This document shows, one piece after another, positions 8,236 through 17,082 of a stretch of 64,000 nt of DNA. The notes beneath the pieces were generated by a model. That model worked only from the letters and a program-made list of their open reading frames with translations. It was not told the origin of the DNA and made no database searches. Origin of the DNA: CAYPNF01 sp964411985 (GTDB taxonomy: Bacteria; Verrucomicrobiota; Verrucomicrobiia; Limisphaerales; J093); contig CAYPNF010000006.1 in NCBI GenBank assembly GCA_964411985.1, forward strand, positions 171,889-235,888, in the 5' to 3' direction. The first letter of the stretch is position 1. Each line of letters starts with the position of its first letter. The translations under genes and the position numbers were made by a program.

Positions 8236-10242
8236 ATGATGACGCTGTTCAGCGCTAACATGAAGCAGGAAGTTGCGTTCGTGCTTGAAGAGGCCTCTTG
8301 GCCCGCTTTCCTTTTGGATAATGGGGGTGTCATCTTGCGTGCCAATAGCTTGGCTAGGAACCTGGCGGCAGGTGCATCGGACCTCGGGGCGATTCTGGTT
8401 GCCGGTGCCGGTGAACAGGTCCAGGGTCTGCTATGCCAAGGCGAGGGGAAGTCCCAGCAGGGACTGAAACTGCAAGTCAAGTGTCCAAGTGGTCAATCCT
8501 TGGAGTTTGCCTCCTTCATCTCGCCCGTGGTTCGGGGCTCTCAGACATACTATCTGCTTCAGCTGTTCGGTAGAATGGATGAGTCGGTCTGGCGATCGGA
8601 TGATTCCACTCAACCCATTGGAAACAAGCGACCTGTAACAGGCGATGACCGCCGGTCATTGCCGGGAAAGCCGGTTTTGGGAGGCAATCTTCCGTTTTGG
8701 TTGGATGCTGCAGAATGGCCTGCGTTCCTCGTTGGAGCCGACGGTCAGATTCAACGCGCCAATGCCAACGCGCTCTTGACTCTGGGCTCCGAGATCTCGG
8801 AGCTGACTCAGTTTCTTTCCCTTCTTTGCGGGCCCATGATGGCAGGCAATGACCCTCGCCTAGGGCCCAAGTCGATCGGCCCGGTCGTTTGCTCCTTTGC
8901 GGCTGCTGGTGGAGGTAAAGAAGATTTTCAGGCTTACCTATCTCCTGTCGCTGAAGGGGATTCGGGTGATTACCTCCTGCAGCTCTTTAAAGGGGGCGGC
9001 CCTCCCGCACCGACGAATGCCGCACCGACGGAGCCGCCGTTGGCATCCCCTAGTCCCGATTCGGCTCCGGAGCAGGGGTTGAAGGGCTCCACCCCTGGGG
9101 ACACGGCCAATTCAGCGTCGGCTGACGCTCAGTCTCAGAAGCTCGAGTGTGCTCTACAACTGGCACGCTCCGTCGTGCTGGATTTCAACAACGCGCTCAC
9201 GAGCATCCTTGGCCATGCTTCACTGGTTCTGGGGCAGATTCCTAGCAACAATCCGTGGCGTAACTCCTTGTTGGACATAGAGAAAGCAGCCGAGCGGGCG
9301 GCGGAAATCGTGCAGGATCTGGACAATTTCAGCCGACAGGACAAGGAGCCGCAAACCCAGACCGGTGGCAGTATCAACGAGGTCCTGGAGCGGGCTCTAA
9401 CGGCTCACAAATCCACCGCTTCCCCCTCGATCGAATGGACGACTGCGTTCGAGAAGAGGATTTACGCTGCAAGCTTTGATGAAGCCAAATTACAGCACGC
9501 TTTCGTCAAGATTATCGAGAATGCGGTAGAAGCCTCGGGGGGCAAAGGCAGGATTAAGGCGGCCACACGCAACGTTGACTGCATCTCTCCCTTTCAGGAT
9601 GGGACCATACAGGTTCCTGCCGGGCATCATGTATGCGTAGAGATCACAGACCATGGAGTCGGAATCCCTGCGGAGGTTCTCCCGAGGGTCTTTGAACCCT
9701 TTTTTACAACCAAACAGGACACGAAACATCGTGGACTTGGCCTGGCTTGGGTTTATGGCATCGTCACGAACCACGGCGGGCGGGTGGCGGTGATAAGCCA
9801 AAAAGGGATGGGAACGAGCGTGCGCGTCTACCTGCCGGCTTCGAAGAAAGTAGTGAAAGAGGCGACGTTTGGTCAGGGCGAGGACCTTCGGGGTGATCAA
9901 ACAATACTTATCGTGGACGATGAGGAACTCGTACTGACGATGGCAGAGACGATTCTGCAGGAGTTTGGGTACAAAGTCCTGAAAGCGACTTCAGCCACGA
10001 AAGCAGTTGGCCTGTTTTCACAGAGCGCTCAACCCGTGGATCTGGTGATCACGGACTTAGTTATGCCGGGGATGGGGGGGAGGGAGTTGATCGAGAAACT
10101 GAGAGGGATGGCTCCCAGTACCCGGATCATCTGCACGAGCGGTTATCTACGTAACCCAAAGCCCGACGAGGACATCGAGTACCTGAAGAAGCCCTTCACC
10201 AGTCAGGACTTGCTTCGAAAGGTGAAACAGTCCTTACAGTAG
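8236..10242 (+). CDS. Hybrid sensor kinase-receiver protein lacking the H-box histidine
   Basis: The protein has two related N-terminal PAS-like segments (each around WPAFL...G.I.RAN...L, residues 15-115 and 155-255), a Pro-rich linker, a kinase core and a C-terminal receiver. The ATPase domain is intact: N box IIENAVEAS, DHGVGI, FEPFFTTK and RGLGLAWVYGI. The receiver has its phospho-Asp in VITDLVMPG, the Thr/Ser pair in CTSGY and Lys in KKPF. The dimerisation helix reads VVLDFNNALTSILGHA where family members have AHDFNN, so residue 315 is Leu (codon at 9178-9180) in place of the phosphoacceptor His. Start: ATG 8236 (TTG 8209 also possible). It diverges from the OLD-like gene. No transmembrane helix was seen, so it is cytoplasmic. 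Confidence 0.85.
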   Translation: MMTLFSANMKQEVAFVLEEASWPAFLLDNGGVILRANSLARNLAAGASDLGAILVAGAGEQVQGLLCQGEGKSQQGLKLQVKCPSGQSLEFASFISPVVRGSQTYYLLQLFGRMDESVWRSDDSTQPIGNKRPVTGDDRRSLPGKPVLGGNLPFWLDAAEWPAFLVGADGQIQRANANALLTLGSEISELTQFLSLLCGPMMAGNDPRLGPKSIGPVVCSFAAAGGGKEDFQAYLSPVAEGDSGDYLLQLFKGGGPPAPTNAAPTEPPLASPSPDSAPEQGLKGSTPGDTANSASADAQSQKLECALQLARSVVLDFNNALTSILGHASLVLGQIPSNNPWRNSLLDIEKAAERAAEIVQDLDNFSRQDKEPQTQTGGSINEVLERALTAHKSTASPSIEWTTAFEKRIYAASFDEAKLQHAFVKIIENAVEASGGKGRIKAATRNVDCISPFQDGTIQVPAGHHVCVEITDHGVGIPAEVLPRVFEPFFTTKQDTKHRGLGLAWVYGIVTNHGGRVAVISQKGMGTSVRVYLPASKKVVKEATFGQGEDLRGDQTILIVDDEELVLTMAETILQEFGYKVLKATSATKAVGLFSQSAQPVDLVITDLVMPGMGGRELIEKLRGMAPSTRIICTSGYLRNPKPDEDIEYLKKPFTSQDLLRKVKQSLQ

Positions 10243-10256
10243 AGTGCATTAACGCT

Positions 10257-10272
10257 ATTGACGACTGTCAAT
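10257..10272. promoter_or_regulatory. Palindromic LysR-type operator
   Basis: A perfect inverted repeat, ATTGAC-GACT-GTCAAT, lies 20 bp before the lysR ATG. It contains the T-N11-A core typical of LysR-regulator boxes. The TTGACG at 10258 could also serve as a -35 element, but no good -10 follows. The likely role is autoregulation of the adjacent LysR gene. Confidence 0.55.
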
Positions 10273-10292
10273 TTTTAGAGTTAAGTTTACTC

Positions 10293-11171
10293 ATGCAAAT
10301 TGAAAGCCTCAAGGTATTCTGCGATTTGACCGAGACCGAGAGTTTTACCAAAGCTGCGCAAATTAACCATATTACCCAGTCTGCTGTGAGCCAGCAGATC
10401 AGTTCTTTGGAGCGTCAGTTTAAGTCGTTGCTCATCGAGCGCAGCAAGAAGAAGTTTCGCTTAACCCGCGAAGGTGAAGTTCTCTACGAGGCCAGTAAGC
10501 AGATTGTCCAGACTTACGAAAACCTCCATAGCCGCCTTCAAGAGTTGAAGGATATCATTTCGGGCACGATCAGGGTTGCAACAATCTATAGCGTAGGCCT
10601 TCATGATCTGCCGCCGTATATCAAGCGTTACTTAAAGTTGTACCCCACGGTGAACGTGCACGTGGAGTACCGTCGTGCCAATCAGGTTTATGACGACGTC
10701 CTTGGCAATGTCGTTGATCTTGGTTTGGTGGCCTATCCCACGCGCGATCCGAAGTTGGAAGTGATTCCGCTGCGGAAGGAACCGATGGTACTGATCTGCC
10801 ACCCTGGGCATCCTTTGGCCAAGAACAAGACGGTGAAAACGAGCGCGATTGCGGGGCAGAAATTCGTAGCTTTCGAGCCTGACATTCCTACGCGAAAAGC
10901 GATCGATAAGGTGCTCCGGGAACATGGCGTGCAGGTCATGCCCGTGATGGAGTTTGACAACGTTGAGACGGTCAAGCGTGCGGTTGAGATTGATGCCGGC
11001 GTGGCGATCGTTCCCATTGGTACGGTGACGCAGGAGATGAGCAAGCAAACCTTGGCGGCGATCACGATTGAAGACGCGGAGCTGACCCGACCCCTTGCCG
11101 CGATCTACAAGAAGAACAAGGTCCTGTCGACGGCGATGAAGCAGTTTGTGGCCTTGCTCAAAGAAGGCTAA
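10293..11171 (+). CDS. LysR-family transcriptional regulator (CysB/CysL-like)
   Basis: This 292-residue protein has the N-terminal LysR winged HTH (LKVFCDLTETESFTKAAQ, then TQSAVSQQISSLERQ, residues 5-50), a linker helix, and a periplasmic-binding-like effector domain from about residue 90. Its length is standard. The palindrome 20 bp upstream suggests autoregulation. It sits between a hybrid kinase and a gene for an unknown membrane protein, so its target is not clear from context. The CysB/CysL resemblance is only an impression from the HTH. A terminator-like hairpin follows the stop. Confidence 0.9.
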   Translation: MQIESLKVFCDLTETESFTKAAQINHITQSAVSQQISSLERQFKSLLIERSKKKFRLTREGEVLYEASKQIVQTYENLHSRLQELKDIISGTIRVATIYSVGLHDLPPYIKRYLKLYPTVNVHVEYRRANQVYDDVLGNVVDLGLVAYPTRDPKLEVIPLRKEPMVLICHPGHPLAKNKTVKTSAIAGQKFVAFEPDIPTRKAIDKVLREHGVQVMPVMEFDNVETVKRAVEIDAGVAIVPIGTVTQEMSKQTLAAITIEDAELTRPLAAIYKKNKVLSTAMKQFVALLKEG

Positions 11172-11193
11172 AGAATCCTCTTTCTGACCAGGA

Positions 11194-11230
11194 AGGCAGG
11201 CGATCCTTTACGGGAAAGCCTGCTTTTTTC
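11194..11230 (+). terminator. Rho-independent terminator after the LysR gene
   Basis: The arms GCAGGC (11197-11202) and GCCTGC (11219-11224) form a stem, extended by AA/TT with one bulge, across a 16-nt loop. Six T follow at once (11225-11230). It lies 23 bp after the lysR stop. Confidence 0.7.
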
Positions 11231-11266
11231 CTTTTCCATCAGCAGTTTACGGGGCATAGTGCGGGC

Positions 11267-12451
11267 ATGCGGACCCGGGCGCTCCTCTACGCTTCGCTGG
11301 CGCTGAATCTGGTGATTCTGGCGGCGTGGTACATGGCAGCCTACCAGCGTCCGGCACGGACTCCGCTTCCAGCGAAACGTCAAGTTCTCTACACCAACAT
11401 TGTCAGGACCATCCGCACAAACTGGATGGTGACCACTAGCTATATTTCCTGGAAAGACATAGAGTCCTCTGACTACTTCACTTACATCCGGAACCTCCAG
11501 ACTGTTGGCTGTCCGGAAGGAACGATCCGGGATATTATCGTGGCCGATGTAAACCAACTCTTCGCCCGCCGAAGAATCGCCGAAGTGAATATCCCTCCCC
11601 AGCAGTGGTGGAAGAGTGAACCCGAGCCAGAGGAGTGGCAGGAGTCGCTAAGACAGTTAGAGAAGTTGGAGGCCGAACGAAGACGACTGCTTCGGGAGTT
11701 GCTGGGACCAAACTGGGAGATCGACACTGGTACGGATCTCGATCTCCGATTCAGTGGCCCGTTGCTGGGGACGCTGTCAACCGACCAAAAGCGGCTTGTA
11801 ACGGAAGCAGCCGAGCGCGGTCGCGAACTTCTGGAGGCGTCAGAGAGACAGGCGCGGGAAGAAGGGAAGGAGTTGGATCCAATCCAAATCGCCAAGCTCC
11901 GCCTTCAGACTCGAAGTGAGCTCAGCCGACTTCTGAACCCGGAGCAGTTGGAGGAGTACCTGCTTCGGTACTCTGTTGAATCCGAAGGGATCCGACGTTC
12001 GCTTCAAGGGATGGAAGTAACCCCCGAGGAATTCCGAGGCCTCTTCCGAGCGGAACTGGCTTTGGACCAGCAGAGGGCCGAACTTGGTGAGGTCACGGAT
12101 GCGCAGAAGGCGCGCTTGGGTGAGGAGTTGAAGCGGCAGGCGGAGGAGATGGTGACAGCTGCTTTGAAACCTGAGACCTATCGTCTCTACAAGCTGAACC
12201 AGGACCCCGTCTTTCGGGAGGCGCGGGAAACGGCTCGTGGGATTGGATCAAATCCCGAGACGGTTCTGCCAATCTACGAAATCAACCACCTGGTGGAGGA
12301 GGAAAGGCAGAGAGTGCTGGGGGATCAGGCCCTTTCCCCCGAGGAACAATCGGAACAGTTGGCAGGCATCTACCAACAACAGCTCGACAGCATGCGCAAG
12401 CTACTGGGGGAAGAGGCGTTTCGAAGATATCAGGAGTCCAGGCTGAGGTGA
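11267..12451 (+). CDS. Membrane-anchored coiled-coil protein of unknown function
   Basis: The 394-residue protein starts with a signal anchor (ALLYASLALNLVILAAWYMAA, residues 5-25), then a periplasmic segment. From residue 120 it is long, charged and alpha-helical, rich in Glu, Arg and Leu, with heptad-like repeats (LRQLEKLEAERRRLLRELL). The LxxxWW-like segment PQQWWKSEPEP precedes the helical part. No catalytic motif was found. Similar single-anchor helical proteins are common and unnamed in Verrucomicrobiota. The ATG follows the lysR terminator, so it probably has its own promoter. A further 140 bp to the next, convergent gene show nothing clear. Confidence 0.7.
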   Translation: MRTRALLYASLALNLVILAAWYMAAYQRPARTPLPAKRQVLYTNIVRTIRTNWMVTTSYISWKDIESSDYFTYIRNLQTVGCPEGTIRDIIVADVNQLFARRRIAEVNIPPQQWWKSEPEPEEWQESLRQLEKLEAERRRLLRELLGPNWEIDTGTDLDLRFSGPLLGTLSTDQKRLVTEAAERGRELLEASERQAREEGKELDPIQIAKLRLQTRSELSRLLNPEQLEEYLLRYSVESEGIRRSLQGMEVTPEEFRGLFRAELALDQQRAELGEVTDAQKARLGEELKRQAEEMVTAALKPETYRLYKLNQDPVFREARETARGIGSNPETVLPIYEINHLVEEERQRVLGDQALSPEEQSEQLAGIYQQQLDSMRKLLGEEAFRRYQESRLR

Positions 12452-12591
12452 AGTCCATGGGCGTGTGAGACGCACGAATGGGAGATCTCGACTGGCAGGT
12501 CGATGCTTCGAGTGTCGGGTGCTACCGGGCATGGCAGGAAGATCAGCCGTAAACGTCTCGCCAGGAGCCAAACCGCCGGTGGGTTGGGGTA

Positions 12592-12978
12592 TCAGGCGAG
12601 CTTGCGCGCTGCATCCACGTCAAAGTCGTGGTAGTTGCAGGTGAGTTCTGCTCCCTCGGGGATGTCCCGCAAGGCCCGGGTGACCACACGGGTGGTTGTT
12701 TCCCCCAAAACCCCGGTGTTGGGGTCTGGATCGTGGTTCATAAAGCAGGCGTGGTCTCCGCTCAGGACGAACTGCCCCGTCTCCCCATCAAGATATGCAT
12801 ACCAGCGGATATGCTCTTGGGCTCTCGGCGGCATGCGATCGACTTCTTCCAATGAGAAGCCTCGGTCGAAGCCGGGTTCGAATTGCCAGACGGGAGTCCC
12901 GCGCGGTATGAATTGAGACGCGAACAACCCCATGCCGTGAATTTGGCTTGGTCCTACGCTGGCTCGGATCAGAATCAT
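12592..12978 (-). CDS. SET-domain protein-lysine methyltransferase
   Basis: This small stand-alone SET protein has 128 residues. The motifs appear in order: HGMGLFAS (SAM-binding GxG, residue 15), a PRG turn, FMNHDPDPNT (the NHxxxPN pseudoknot motif, residue 80), and GAELTCNYHDFD (ExxxxY/D motif, residue 110) near the C-terminus. Bacterial SET proteins of this size methylate lysines in host or foreign proteins, but targets are mostly unknown. It is transcribed alone. The next gene upstream on the same strand ends at 13010, so readthrough from it is possible. Confidence 0.85.
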   Translation of the reverse strand: MILIRASVGPSQIHGMGLFASQFIPRGTPVWQFEPGFDRGFSLEEVDRMPPRAQEHIRWYAYLDGETGQFVLSGDHACFMNHDPDPNTGVLGETTTRVVTRALRDIPEGAELTCNYHDFDVDAARKLA

Positions 12979-13009
12979 AGTCCGTTCATGTCAACTCTCT
13001 TGGATCAGA

Positions 13010-14302
13010 CTATTCTGCTGTGGGAGAGAGTACAACCCGGAAGCCCAGGTCGCTACATCGCGTCAGTTCGCCATAGCTGTCGCGATTGGCAGAGCGGCAC
13101 GCTTTGGCCCCGTAGAGCCACGAACCACCCCGGGCAATGCGAAGAGTACTACCGGTGGGGTTGGACGGGTCCTTGACATGTCCGCCAGGCAGGGAACTCA
13201 GGGCAGTGTCCTGACACCACTCCAGCACGTTACCGCACAAGTCATGGAGTCCCCAGGGATTGGCGAGTTTACGGCCAACAGGTTGGGTGGACGAATCACT
13301 GTTGTCTCCGTACCAGGCGTAGTCGCCCAGTCTCCGGTACCCATCATCGTCCCCAAAGAAGAAGCGCGTGGAGGAGCCGGCCCGGCAGGCGTATTCCCAT
13401 TCGGCTTCCGTGGGCAGGCGGTAAGCATAGCCGGATGGGATGGCCCCTCTATCGACATCCTGTTTTGTGAGACGTTCGCAGTAGCTTACGGCTTCGCGCC
13501 AGTTGACCTTTTCCACCGGACGTTGGGGATCCCCCACGAAGCTGCTGGGATTCTCGCCGGTGACTGATTTGAACTCGGCTTGAGTGACCTCGCACCGTGC
13601 CATCCAAAACCCTTTGGTTAGGGTGACCTCCGTCTTGGGACCTTCATCAAAATCACGCCCGAGTTCCTCCTCAGGGCTCCCCATGGTGAACCGGCCGACA
13701 GGAATCCAAACCAGGTTCGTAAGCCTTTGCAGCTGCTTCAACACCGCAGGTGGTGTCTCTGAAAAGGCAATACTCTCGCTGGCATTGGGATTGGATGGTT
13801 GTTGGATGCTGGAAACGGGCACAAAGGAAAGGGAGAGCAGTCGGTCTTTTTGGAGTGTGGACACGGCTCCTGAAGTGGCTCGGAACTCAAGTTGGCCCGG
13901 CCCCAACACCCCGCTGATGCGGTCCCCGCGAACTGTTTCTGCTAGATCAGACTCCTGAAGGGTCTGTGCAAACCGTAGACTCTTGAGGTCCGTCAAGGGC
14001 AGTTCGAGGTTCCCGTAAGGAGTTGTCAGAAGCACCCAATTCGCAAGGAGGGTGCCCTGGTGCCTCGTCCCATCCCGCAGCACTGCGGTTGCTGATGGAA
14101 GATTCCCCAGTGCAACGCTGGTCCTGTCAGCGTCTGGTGGGACCTCCTTCGTCGATACGGATGCGGGCTCGGCTCCATGGGTTGACAGCGGGTCAGTCAC
14201 GAGAGGGGCAAAAGCCAAGGCAAGAAGCAGCCAGCAAACACAGTAGCGCCTCCTGTGGACGCCCGATTTGCTCTTCTGGCTCATGGGTAATCTTGGCTGC
14301 AT
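13010..14302 (-). CDS. Exported SUMF1/formylglycine-generating-enzyme-like protein
   Basis: A long N-terminal signal segment (YCVCWLLLALAFAPLV) leads to a mixed region with an SH3-like or beta-rich part (residues 65-180). A full FGE-sulfatase-type domain then runs from about residue 195 to the end: WIPVGRFTMGS, EVTLTKGFWMARCEVTQAEF, PVEKVNWREAVSYC, YRLPTEAEWEYACRAG, NPWGLHDLCGNVLEWCQD and the closing RIARGGSW...SYGELTRCSDLGFRVV. The fold is certain. True formylglycine generation needs a Cys pair near the C-terminus that I cannot confirm, and most exported bacterial members are of unknown function. ATG 14302 has AGGAAA upstream. No sulfatase gene lies nearby. Confidence 0.85.
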   Translation of the reverse strand: MQPRLPMSQKSKSGVHRRRYCVCWLLLALAFAPLVTDPLSTHGAEPASVSTKEVPPDADRTSVALGNLPSATAVLRDGTRHQGTLLANWVLLTTPYGNLELPLTDLKSLRFAQTLQESDLAETVRGDRISGVLGPGQLEFRATSGAVSTLQKDRLLSLSFVPVSSIQQPSNPNASESIAFSETPPAVLKQLQRLTNLVWIPVGRFTMGSPEEELGRDFDEGPKTEVTLTKGFWMARCEVTQAEFKSVTGENPSSFVGDPQRPVEKVNWREAVSYCERLTKQDVDRGAIPSGYAYRLPTEAEWEYACRAGSSTRFFFGDDDGYRRLGDYAWYGDNSDSSTQPVGRKLANPWGLHDLCGNVLEWCQDTALSSLPGGHVKDPSNPTGSTLRIARGGSWLYGAKACRSANRDSYGELTRCSDLGFRVVLSPTAE

Positions 14303-14345
14303 ATCATGGTTTCCTGGCCATTCTCTTAGTCTTCATTGTGGTTGG

Positions 14346-16124
14346 CTAGCGCGGCGGATCCCGCGAGATGAAGAGGGCTGCTGCCAAGCCGGCCAGAAGT
14401 GCTGCGAGTCCAAAGAGCCACCCCACGATTGCAACCTCAGCCCAGGGTTTTGCCACTCCTCCCAGCACCTTGTCCATCGTCCGCACCATCTCCAGATAGG
14501 AGACGTCAGGCAGGCCGACGAAGTCGAAGAAAAGGTTGGAGACATGCCAGATTCCGACAGAAGAGAGAACCGCGATGAGCGCGCTGCGCGAGAGAACGGA
14601 AAGGAGGATGGTGAGGGCGACCAGGAATGCTGCCGAGCCAACGACCTTCCCCAAAGCCAGTAACATCCAACCGGAGGTGACGGAGGCTGTTCGTGACTCG
14701 AGGTCGTCCACTCCATGACCGGTCAAGGCGTTCAGGAAGGAGCTGACCTTGTTGGCGGGTGTTTCTTTTGGGGGAAGAACCAGGCGCACATCGGCATTTT
14801 GGCCCAACAAACCCAGCGTACCATCTCCTTTAAAGCGGACGATGACGAAGTTGCTGGAGCGTCCCCAGCGGTCGTCCTGAGTGGTGGCTCCCAGCCGATC
14901 TACTGTTCCCTTGAACTCGGTACTTTCGATTTTGATGTAGGCGGCCAGCCCTTTGCGCAACCGCTTGAACTCCTCAAACTGGTAGATGGGAACCCGGACC
15001 TGAAACTCGTCGAGCGGCGCGACGGTAAAGAGGTGGGTGGCGAGCGAAACGTGCTGGGCTGCTTGTACAAGAACTTCCGTCACATAACCCGAGACCGGAG
15101 CCGTGATCGTTGCATAGGCCAGTCGTTTCCGGGCTTCGCGCACCCTGGCTTGAGCGTTCTCCACCGCCCGGTCCACGGGAGCAATCGCATCTTGCGCGAC
15201 CCGGAGTTGGTTTCCGGCATTCTGCAGGTCCCGTTTCCTGGATCGGACTTCGGTCTCGCGGTCGCCTTGCTCCTGTTTGCTCAGGAGGTCCTTTGCGATC
15301 AGCCCCCGCTCGGCGCGTGCCAGGGCATCCTCGGCTTGCGCCACGGCACGCTGCGCGTCTTCCTGGCGGCGTTTCGCGTTGGCTACCTCGTTTCGCGCGT
15401 TTTCCTCGGCCCTTCGCTCCGTCTCCAACTGGTCAAAAAGAGTGCGATCATCCAGCTGAGCCAGGATATCACCTGTTTGTACTGCGTCCCCGACATTCAA
15501 ATCCATCTGAACGATTCGGCCATCGGTGCCGGCAAAGACCTTCTTTGGTTCCCAGGCTTCCACTTTGGTGTTGCGGGCGTTGGAGGTGACGTAGCCCCCT
15601 TCATTTCGGACGAGTTTATCCTGTCGGATGGCCCAGAAACTCGCTGGTACCAGAACGCCACAGATCATGAGCATGACCGCCACGTATCGGGCCAGTAGTT
15701 TGGCGGAGATGTACTCCCCACGCGTGAGACCCCGGCTCAAGATGGCGTCGTTGAGGCAATCCTGCTCGCGGCTCAGCGCTGCGCCGGCTATGAAAATGAC
15801 TCCATGCATCCAGAGCAGGAGGTAGGAGGTGTAGAGGACCTCCAGCATTTGGCTCGCCACCTTTTGTTCCGCCTGCAGTCCCTTGAGGGTGAGGACGCTC
15901 AGGAATGCGCTGACGAGGAGAAAGCCTCGGCAAAGCCAGGAGCGCGAAGCTGACCGGAGGTCGTCGGTAGTGAGAATGAAGAGTGTGCGCCATCTCCCTG
16001 GGGGCAAGCGCGACTTCCTATCCGACACGACAGCGGTCGCTGCCTCGGGAGCTGCTCCCGTTGGCGGATGGGCTTGGGTCCCGCTTGTAGCGGGATCAGG
16101 GATCTTTGGCTCGCAGGAATCCAC
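14346..16124 (-). CDS. ABC-2-type permease with an HlyD/membrane-fusion adaptor inserted
   Basis: Three membrane helices (about residues 66-82, 97-117 and 147-166) with the cytoplasmic loop LTRGEYISAKLLARY resemble the first half of an ABC-2 permease. Then comes a complete adaptor: biotinyl/lipoyl half KKVFAGTDGRIVQMDLNVGDAVQTGDILAQ, an Ala/Glu/Arg-rich coiled coil (residues 228-345), the returning half TITAPVSGYVTEVL, and a beta-barrel part. Hydrophobic helices resume at about residue 495 (GWMLLALGKVVGSAAFLVALTI) and end the protein. Counting helices from a cytoplasmic N-terminus puts the adaptor in the periplasm. The gene overlaps the end of the ATPase gene by 29 bp, so they form one exporter operon. 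The substrate is unknown. Confidence 0.82.
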   Translation of the reverse strand: MDSCEPKIPDPATSGTQAHPPTGAAPEAATAVVSDRKSRLPPGRWRTLFILTTDDLRSASRSWLCRGFLLVSAFLSVLTLKGLQAEQKVASQMLEVLYTSYLLLWMHGVIFIAGAALSREQDCLNDAILSRGLTRGEYISAKLLARYVAVMLMICGVLVPASFWAIRQDKLVRNEGGYVTSNARNTKVEAWEPKKVFAGTDGRIVQMDLNVGDAVQTGDILAQLDDRTLFDQLETERRAEENARNEVANAKRRQEDAQRAVAQAEDALARAERGLIAKDLLSKQEQGDRETEVRSRKRDLQNAGNQLRVAQDAIAPVDRAVENAQARVREARKRLAYATITAPVSGYVTEVLVQAAQHVSLATHLFTVAPLDEFQVRVPIYQFEEFKRLRKGLAAYIKIESTEFKGTVDRLGATTQDDRWGRSSNFVIVRFKGDGTLGLLGQNADVRLVLPPKETPANKVSSFLNALTGHGVDDLESRTASVTSGWMLLALGKVVGSAAFLVALTILLSVLSRSALIAVLSSVGIWHVSNLFFDFVGLPDVSYLEMVRTMDKVLGGVAKPWAEVAIVGWLFGLAALLAGLAAALFISRDPPR

Positions 16125-17082
16125 GGAATTCGTCCTCAGTTACCAACTTCAAGTAGGCATCTTCCAATTGTCGCGCGGTGGAGTTGATGGAAACCACGGT
16201 GGCAGCTGCCTCTTTGGCCAACTGCAGCAAGGTCTCGATCATTTCCCCCGCAACCTCCGATTGCCCCAGTTCCAAACGGATCTTGTCACCATCCTGGCTG
16301 AAGTCCTTGCGCTGCATCTTTTCCCAGATCAGGGTGCGAAACTTGACCACATCCCCTGCTACCCTCAACTCAAGGAGGCTCTTCGGCAAGAGGTCTTCCA
16401 ACTCGGTTCGGGACCCTTGAAACAGAAGCTGGCCTTGGTTCAGGATCAGCAAGCGGTCGCAGACCCGGTCGACATCCCCTAGGATATGCGAGCTGAGCAC
16501 GATGGTCTTGTTGCCGCGAAACTGCTCCAGTAGATCGAGCGTTTGACGTCGACTGATGGGATCCAGGCCAGCGGTCGGTTCGTCCCACACGAGCAGTTCC
16601 GGGTCGTTCATCAGAGAGGCTGCTATCCCCAGCCTGGTGCGCATCCCGGTGGAATAGGTGCCGATCTTACGGCCCGCATCCTCGGTAAGGCCGACCGCGC
16701 GAAGGAGGTTAGCGACCCGTGCGCGATGCTCCTTCCGCTCTAGTCCGAAACAGTTACCCACGAAGCTCAGATAACCGATTGCGGTGAAATCTGGAGGGAA
16801 CGTGGGAGAATCGGAGAGGAACCCTACCCGCTGCCGAAGGCGTTTCTGACCAGGTGTCATCCGTTCACCAAGCACGCTCACTTCGCCTCCGGATGGCGTA
16901 ATGAGTCCCAGTGTGATTCGCAAGAGGGTGGACTTTCCCGAACCGTTAGCGCCGAGTAATCCGACTTTGGCACCCCTTGGGACGGAGAAAGAAATATCGG
17001 CGAGGGCCACCTGCTGGTCGCCAAAGATCTTTGTTACGCGGTCAAAATGGATCGCTTCGCCCGTCATCGTTGCACCATCCAT
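16096..17082 (-). CDS. ABC transporter ATP-binding protein, exporter type
   Basis: The 328-residue ATPase is of the ABC-2/DrrA-NodI class. Walker A is GANGSGKST, the signature region reads YSTGMRTRLGIAASL, Walker B is LLVWDEPTAGLD, and the switch His lies in VLSSHILGDV. About 110 residues follow the nucleotide-binding domain, as in many DrrA-like subunits. The second in-frame ATG (17067) gives a more typical N-terminus; 17082 is the longer option. It overlaps and precedes the permease-HlyD chimera, which it presumably drives. Confidence 0.92.
   Translation of the reverse strand: MDGATMTGEAIHFDRVTKIFGDQQVALADISFSVPRGAKVGLLGANGSGKSTLLRITLGLITPSGGEVSVLGERMTPGQKRLRQRVGFLSDSPTFPPDFTAIGYLSFVGNCFGLERKEHRARVANLLRAVGLTEDAGRKIGTYSTGMRTRLGIAASLMNDPELLVWDEPTAGLDPISRRQTLDLLEQFRGNKTIVLSSHILGDVDRVCDRLLILNQGQLLFQGSRTELEDLLPKSLLELRVAGDVVKFRTLIWEKMQRKDFSQDGDKIRLELGQSEVAGEMIETLLQLAKEAAATVVSINSTARQLEDAYLKLVTEDEFRGFLRAKDP

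Noticed and set aside
6331..12451. Defence island around the OLD-like ATPase
   Set aside because: Neighbours are signalling and regulatory genes; no nuclease, helicase, reverse transcriptase or phage-related gene is adjacent.
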